Under the pieces are notes generated by a model. It saw only the letters and a program-made list of their open reading frames with translations. It was not told the DNA's origin and searched no databases. The translations under genes were made by a program, and so were the position numbers. Of a DNA stretch of 18,191 nt, positions 14,038 to 18,191 are shown one piece after another (position 1 is the stretch's first letter; each line of letters opens with the position of its first letter). The stretch is from Eubacterium sp. UBA5416 (GTDB lineage Bacteria > Bacillota > Clostridia > Lachnospirales > Lachnospiraceae), in the NCBI GenBank assembly GCA_002409525.1, contig DHNM01000060.1, positions 1-18,191 on the forward strand. Reading direction: 5' to 3'.

Positions 14038-14949
14038 ATGGAGAAAGAAAAGCTGTTGCTCATATTTAACCCCAAGGCGGGAAAAGGACAGATTCGAAGC
14101 AAATTATTCGAAATTATCGATATTTTCGTAAAACATGAATATGAAGTTATTGTCCATCCCACACAGAAAGTATCTGACGCATACGAGAAAACGATAGAGC
14201 TTGCGCCTGAGGTAGATCTGATTGTATGCTGCGGAGGGGATGGAACGCTCGATGAGGTGGTGAATGGCCTTATGGAAGCTCCTGTTCGGGTACCGTTGGG
14301 ATATATACCGGCCGGAAGCACGAATGATTTTGCCAACAGCCTGAAAATATCTAAGAATATGGTCCGTGCTGCGAAGGACATTGTAGAAGGACAGCTATAT
14401 CCTTGTGATGTAGGTGTGTTTAATGAGAAGAACTTTGTGTATATCGCTGCATTTGGTTTGTTTACGGATGTTTCATATGAGACAGACCAGAACCTGAAGA
14501 ATGTATTAGGGCACCTTGCCTATCTTCTGGAAGGGAGTAAGAGGATTTTTAATATTCCCACTGCACATATTAAAGTGAATTGTAACGGCGAGATACTTGA
14601 GGGAGATTATATCTATGGAATGGTTACAAATGCCCGTTCTGTCGGTGGATTTAAGAAACTTGTAGGACCGGATGTAGAACTCAACGATGGACTTTTTGAG
14701 GTGACCCTCATTCGGAATCCCAGGAATCCGATAGAACTGAACGAGATTATAAGTTCACTGCTCAGCGCTGATGATAAGACAAATCTGATCGATAATTTTA
14801 AGACAGATTATATTGAAATCGAGTCACTTGATAAAACAGCCTGGACTTTAGACGGAGAATTCGGCGGCGAACATACCAGCGTAAAGATAGGCACAAAAAG
14901 ACACGCACTTGATCTGATCATTAATCAAAATGGCGAAAATAACTTGTGA
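14038..14949 (+). CDS. Diacylglycerol/lipid kinase family protein (DagK/YegS/BmrU type)
   Basis: The chosen ATG at 14038 has TTAGGAG ten bases before it; an in-frame ATG at 13999 lies inside the rplQ terminator and is unlikely. The 303-residue protein has the lipid-kinase catalytic domain: LLLIFNPKAGKG at 6-17, the glycine-rich GGDGTLDEVVNGL at 66-78, and PLGYIPAGSTNDFA at 86-99. The second half has the beta-sandwich fold seen in DgkB and YegS, with DGLFEVTLIRNPRNP and WTLDGEFGGE near the end. It probably phosphorylates diacylglycerol or a related lipid at the membrane. Exact substrate is uncertain. No clear promoter was seen after the rplQ terminator, so read-through is possible. Confidence 0.88.
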   Translation: MEKEKLLLIFNPKAGKGQIRSKLFEIIDIFVKHEYEVIVHPTQKVSDAYEKTIELAPEVDLIVCCGGDGTLDEVVNGLMEAPVRVPLGYIPAGSTNDFANSLKISKNMVRAAKDIVEGQLYPCDVGVFNEKNFVYIAAFGLFTDVSYETDQNLKNVLGHLAYLLEGSKRIFNIPTAHIKVNCNGEILEGDYIYGMVTNARSVGGFKKLVGPDVELNDGLFEVTLIRNPRNPIELNEIISSLLSADDKTNLIDNFKTDYIEIESLDKTAWTLDGEFGGEHTSVKIGTKRHALDLIINQNGENNL

Positions 14950-14978
14950 AATAAATGATAATATAGAAGATATTTTTA

Positions 14979-15007
14979 TTGGCAAATGAACTTATTTAGG
15001 TTATAAT
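14979..15007 (+). promoter_or_regulatory. Sigma-A-type promoter of fba
   Basis: TTGGCA (14979-14984) and TATAAT (15002-15007) are 17 bases apart, close to consensus. The transcript would start about 46 bases before the aldolase ATG. Confidence 0.85.
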
Positions 15008-15059
15008 CAATGTTATTAGGATTTATCTAAGCGGTTCATTCAAATATTAGGAGGAAGCA

Positions 15060-15923
15060 ATGTTAGTATCAGCAAAAGATATGTTGCAAAAAGCAAAAGC
15101 AGGACATTATGCAGTCGGACACTTTAATATTAATAATCTGGAGTGGACGAAAGCGGTTCTTCTCACCGCCGAGGAATTAAAGTCTCCGGTTATTTTAGGA
15201 GTCTCTGAAGGCGCCGGAAAATATATGACAGGATTCAAAACTGTTGCAGCGATGGTTAAGGCTATGATCGGAGAACTTAATATCACAGTTCCGGTGGCAC
15301 TGCATCTGGACCATGGGACTTATGAAGGATGCTATAAGTGTATCGAAGCGGGTTTCTCTTCTATTATGTTTGACGGATCTTCTTATCCGATTGATGAGAA
15401 CGTAGATAAAACCAGAGAACTGGTGAGCATATGTGCAGAAAAAGGGATGTCACTTGAAGCGGAAGTCGGGGCTATAGGCGGTGAAGAAGACGGTGTTATC
15501 GGCGCCGGCGAGTGCGCCGACCCGAAAGAATGCAAGATGATCGCCGACCTGGGAGTAGATATGCTGGCTGCCGGGATAGGCAATATACATGGGAAATATC
15601 CGGATAACTGGGCCGGTTTAAGCTTTGAAACACTGGAAGCGGTACAGAAACTGACCGGCGAGATGCCTCTTGTACTTCATGGAGGTACCGGAATACCGGA
15701 TGATATGATTAAAAAGGCGATTGATCTGGGCGTCTCTAAGATCAATGTGAATACGGAGTGTCAGCTGGTATTTGCTGATGCGACAAGAAAGTATGTTGAA
15801 GAGGGAAAAGACCGCCAGGGAAAAGGATATGATCCAAGAAAACTTCTTGCACCTGGAACAGAGGCAATTAAAGACATCGTAAAAGAAAAAATGGAACTTT
15901 TCGGTTCAATTGGCAAGGCCTGA
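15060..15923 (+). CDS. fba: Class II fructose-1,6-bisphosphate aldolase
   Basis: The 287-residue zinc enzyme interconverts fructose 1,6-bisphosphate with dihydroxyacetone phosphate and glyceraldehyde 3-phosphate in glycolysis. Key residues are visible: catalytic D84 and zinc ligand H85 in LHLDHGTYEG, then SSIMFDGSSYPIDEN, EAEVGAIGG at 134-141, H177 in GIGNIHGKYP and H207 in LVLHGGTGIPD, then SKINVNTECQ. The metal and phosphate-binding loops are therefore intact. Length fits the FbaA/GatY group; because GatY/KbaY tagatose-bisphosphate aldolases are close relatives, the sugar preference is inferred. AGGAGG precedes the ATG and a strong promoter precedes the gene. Confidence 0.95.
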   Translation: MLVSAKDMLQKAKAGHYAVGHFNINNLEWTKAVLLTAEELKSPVILGVSEGAGKYMTGFKTVAAMVKAMIGELNITVPVALHLDHGTYEGCYKCIEAGFSSIMFDGSSYPIDENVDKTRELVSICAEKGMSLEAEVGAIGGEEDGVIGAGECADPKECKMIADLGVDMLAAGIGNIHGKYPDNWAGLSFETLEAVQKLTGEMPLVLHGGTGIPDDMIKKAIDLGVSKINVNTECQLVFADATRKYVEEGKDRQGKGYDPRKLLAPGTEAIKDIVKEKMELFGSIGKA

Positions 15924-15958
15924 AGAAGTTTCGTGTGGTTAAAAGGGTTAATAGACGA

Positions 15959-15991
15959 GGGCGTTCTACAAATGGTGTGGAATGCCCTTTT
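15959..15991 (+). terminator. Terminator-like hairpin between fba and glnA
   Basis: GGGCGTTCTACA (15959-15970) pairs with TGTGGAATGCCC (15976-15987) over 12 pairs, two of them G-U, with a 5-base loop and TTTTAATATT after it. It ends 30 bases before the glutamine synthetase start, so it could terminate fba and also gate read-through into glnA. Confidence 0.75.
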
Positions 15992-16017
15992 AATATTCAT
16001 GAGAGGAGAATACGAGT

Positions 16018-18132
16018 ATGAAGGAAAATCTGAATGTAGCTGAGATTTTTGGAGAGAATGTTTTTAATGATGCAGTCATGCAGGAAAGGCTGCCGAAAAA
16101 GGTTTATAAGAAGTTAAAAGAGGCAATTGCAAATGACGGGGAACTGGATCTGAATACAGCTGACATGATAGCCCATGAGATGAAAGAGTGGGCGATTGAG
16201 AAAGGTGCGACGCATTATACGCATTGGTTTCAGCCACTGACCGGAGTGACGGCAGAGAAGCACGATGCGTTTATTACAGCGCCGGATGAGAGAGGAAAAG
16301 TCCTCATGAGCTTTTCAGGTAAAGAACTGATTAAAGGTGAGCCGGATGCATCATCTTTCCCTTCCGGAGGACTTCGGGCAACTTTCGAGGCAAGAGGTTA
16401 CACGGCATGGGACTTCACATCTCCGGCATTTGTCCGTCAGGATGCAGCGGGAGCAACACTTTGCATACCTACTGCTTTCTGTTCGTACACAGGGGAGGCA
16501 CTAGACCAGAAGACACCGCTTCTGCGCTCTATGGAAGCCATTAATACCCAGTCTCTGCGGCTGATACGTTTGTTTGGAAACAAAACATCCAGAAAAGTCG
16601 TCCCGTCCGTCGGACCGGAACAGGAATACTTTTTAGTGGATGCCGATAAATTTCTTCAGAGAAAAGATCTGATTTATACGGGGAGAACCTTATTTGGAGC
16701 TATGCCCCCTAAGGGCCAGGAGATGGATGATCACTATTTTGGAACGATTCGGCAGCGCATCGCAGGATATATGAAAGATGTCAACATTGAGTTGTGGAAG
16801 ATGGGGGTTTCAGCGAAAACTCAGCACAATGAGGTGGCTCCGGCACAGCATGAACTGGCCCCGATTTTCACGGAGGCTAATATTGCAGTTGATCATAACC
16901 AGATTATTATGAAGACTCTGAAAAGAGTGGCCTGTCAGCATGGCATGAAATGCCTGCTCCATGAAAAACCATTTTTAGGTGTAAATGGATCTGGAAAGCA
17001 TAACAATTGGTCACTCACAACAGATGATGGCATCAATCTGCTGGATCCGGGAGTTACTCCTCATGAAAACGTACAATTTCTTCTGGTACTCAGCTGTATT
17101 ATCAGTGCGGTTGACAAACATGCGGGATTGCTGCGCGAGTCGGCATCCGATCCGGGAAATGATTTCAGACTCGGTGCTAACGAAGCTCCGCCGGCAATTA
17201 TTTCTGTCTTTCTGGGCGAACAACTTGAAGATGTGGTAGAACAGTTAATAAGCACCGGAAACGCTACCAGAAGTAAGAAGTGCGGCAGACTTCATACCGG
17301 TGTCAAGACGCTGCCTGATCTGTCAACTGATGCGACGGATAGAAACCGGACATCGCCATTTGCATTTACAGGTAATAAATTTGAATTTCGGATGGTAGGA
17401 TCCAGAGATTCTATCGGAATGCCCAACACGGTTCTGAACACGATTGTGGCAGAAGCCTTCTGTGATGCCTGTGACAGACTGGAAGAATCCGATAATCTTG
17501 TGGAGGCTGTCCACGACCTGATAAAGGAGAACCTGAGCGAACATCAAAGGGTTATCTTTAACGGAAACGGGTATTCAGCGGAATGGGTCAAAGAGGCCGA
17601 AAGAAGAGGGCTGCCAAATATCAGATCCATGGTCGATTCTATCCCTGAACTGCTGAAGGAAGATACGATCGCAATGTTTGATAAATTCCATGTATTTACG
17701 AAAGCGGAGCTTAATTCACGCGCGGAAGTACAATACGAAAACTACTCAAAAACTATTAATATAGAAGCAAAAACTATGATAGATATTGCTTCGAAACAAA
17801 TCATACCGGCTGTCATCAAATATGAGAAGAGTCTGGGTGATACCATAAATTCTATTAAAAATGCAGGTGTCAGCGAAGTGGCGGTTGAAGGCGAACTGCT
17901 TCAGAAGACATCATTACTCTTAACAGAAGTAGATAAAGGAATTAAAAACCTTCAAGAAGTAGACGCCAAAGCATGCGCGATGCCGGAAGGTGCGCCGCAG
18001 GCAAGATATTATCACGATGTAGTAATGGAAGCGATGAATGAACTTCGAAGCCCTGTAGATAAACTTGAGATGATTGTGGATAAAGAAATGTGGCCAATGC
18101 CGTCATATGGTGATCTGATCTTCGAAGTATAA
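16018..18132 (+). CDS. glnN: Type III glutamine synthetase (GlnN family)
   Basis: The 704-residue enzyme joins ammonia to glutamate using ATP, the main ammonia-assimilation step. The length, far above the 440-470 of types I and II, marks GSIII. Family signatures include THYTHWFQPLTG (65-76), SFPSGGLRATFEARGYTAWD (113-132), VGPEQEYFLVD (198-208) with metal-binding glutamates, KTQHNEVAPAQHEL (267-280), HEKPFLGVNGSGKHNNWSLT (315-334), NEAPPAIISVFLGEQ and RTSPFAFTGNKFEFRMVGS. The C-terminal part is long and helical. GSIII is a dodecamer common in gut anaerobes. AGAGGAG lies before the ATG. No promoter was seen between the fba hairpin and the gene. Confidence 0.96.
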   Translation: MKENLNVAEIFGENVFNDAVMQERLPKKVYKKLKEAIANDGELDLNTADMIAHEMKEWAIEKGATHYTHWFQPLTGVTAEKHDAFITAPDERGKVLMSFSGKELIKGEPDASSFPSGGLRATFEARGYTAWDFTSPAFVRQDAAGATLCIPTAFCSYTGEALDQKTPLLRSMEAINTQSLRLIRLFGNKTSRKVVPSVGPEQEYFLVDADKFLQRKDLIYTGRTLFGAMPPKGQEMDDHYFGTIRQRIAGYMKDVNIELWKMGVSAKTQHNEVAPAQHELAPIFTEANIAVDHNQIIMKTLKRVACQHGMKCLLHEKPFLGVNGSGKHNNWSLTTDDGINLLDPGVTPHENVQFLLVLSCIISAVDKHAGLLRESASDPGNDFRLGANEAPPAIISVFLGEQLEDVVEQLISTGNATRSKKCGRLHTGVKTLPDLSTDATDRNRTSPFAFTGNKFEFRMVGSRDSIGMPNTVLNTIVAEAFCDACDRLEESDNLVEAVHDLIKENLSEHQRVIFNGNGYSAEWVKEAERRGLPNIRSMVDSIPELLKEDTIAMFDKFHVFTKAELNSRAEVQYENYSKTINIEAKTMIDIASKQIIPAVIKYEKSLGDTINSIKNAGVSEVAVEGELLQKTSLLLTEVDKGIKNLQEVDAKACAMPEGAPQARYYHDVVMEAMNELRSPVDKLEMIVDKEMWPMPSYGDLIFEV

Positions 18133-18137
18133 CGTTC

Positions 18138-18158
18138 GCCCTATCGGGCTGCGCTTTT
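18138..18158 (+). terminator. Possible terminator after glutamine synthetase
   Basis: A short perfect stem GCCC/GGGC (18138-18141 and 18146-18149, loop TATC) is followed by TGCGC and TTTT. The stem is short and the T run is offset, so function is uncertain. The remaining bases to the end of the window show no gene. Confidence 0.4.
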
Positions 18159-18191
18159 ATGTTTGTACGGGCCTCAAATAGTATGCTGTTC

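Noticed and set aside
14961..14980. AATAT/ATATT hairpin with T residues between the lipid kinase gene and fba as a terminator
   Set aside because: The stem is five A-T pairs only, too weak to support, and it overlaps the start of the fba promoter.

Overview
The window looks like the chromosome of a low-to-mid G+C Firmicute, most likely a Lachnospiraceae member (Clostridium cluster XIVa type). The evidence is the spc/alpha ribosomal-protein gene order, a KOW-domain protein between map and infA, an enlarged ribosomal protein L17, a Lachnospiraceae-type S4 and a type III glutamine synthetase. Species cannot be named from sequence reading alone. All genes are on the + strand.

Region 1 (1-4118) is the distal part of the spc-type operon: the 3' end of rpsE, then rpmD, rplO, secY, adk, map, a KOW-domain RNA-binding protein gene and infA. 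Several neighbours overlap or nearly touch, which suggests one transcript for ribosome assembly, protein export, nucleotide balance, N-terminal Met removal and translation initiation.

Region 2 (4119-10404) is an oligopeptide ABC transporter operon, oppB-oppC-oppD-oppF-oppA, placed between infA and rpmJ, which are adjacent in most related genomes. It has its own sigma-A-type promoter, a 170-base leader with a terminator-like hairpin, a second likely promoter before oppA and a large terminator hairpin after oppA. The most striking feature of the window is here: oppA appears circularly permuted. The segment that normally forms the C-terminus of the SBP_bac_5 fold sits directly behind the lipoprotein signal and linker, and the protein ends where that segment would normally begin.

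Region 3 (10419-14014) resumes the ribosomal cluster from a separate promoter: rpmJ, a 277-base intergenic region with several strong hairpins (candidate structured leader), then rpsM, rpsK, rpsD, rpoA and rplQ, closed by a clear intrinsic terminator.

Region 4 (14038-18191) holds a diacylglycerol/lipid kinase gene, a class II fructose-bisphosphate aldolase gene with a near-consensus promoter, a terminator-like hairpin just in front of the next gene, and a full-length type III glutamine synthetase gene followed by a small hairpin. No tRNA, rRNA, IS element or CRISPR array was seen.
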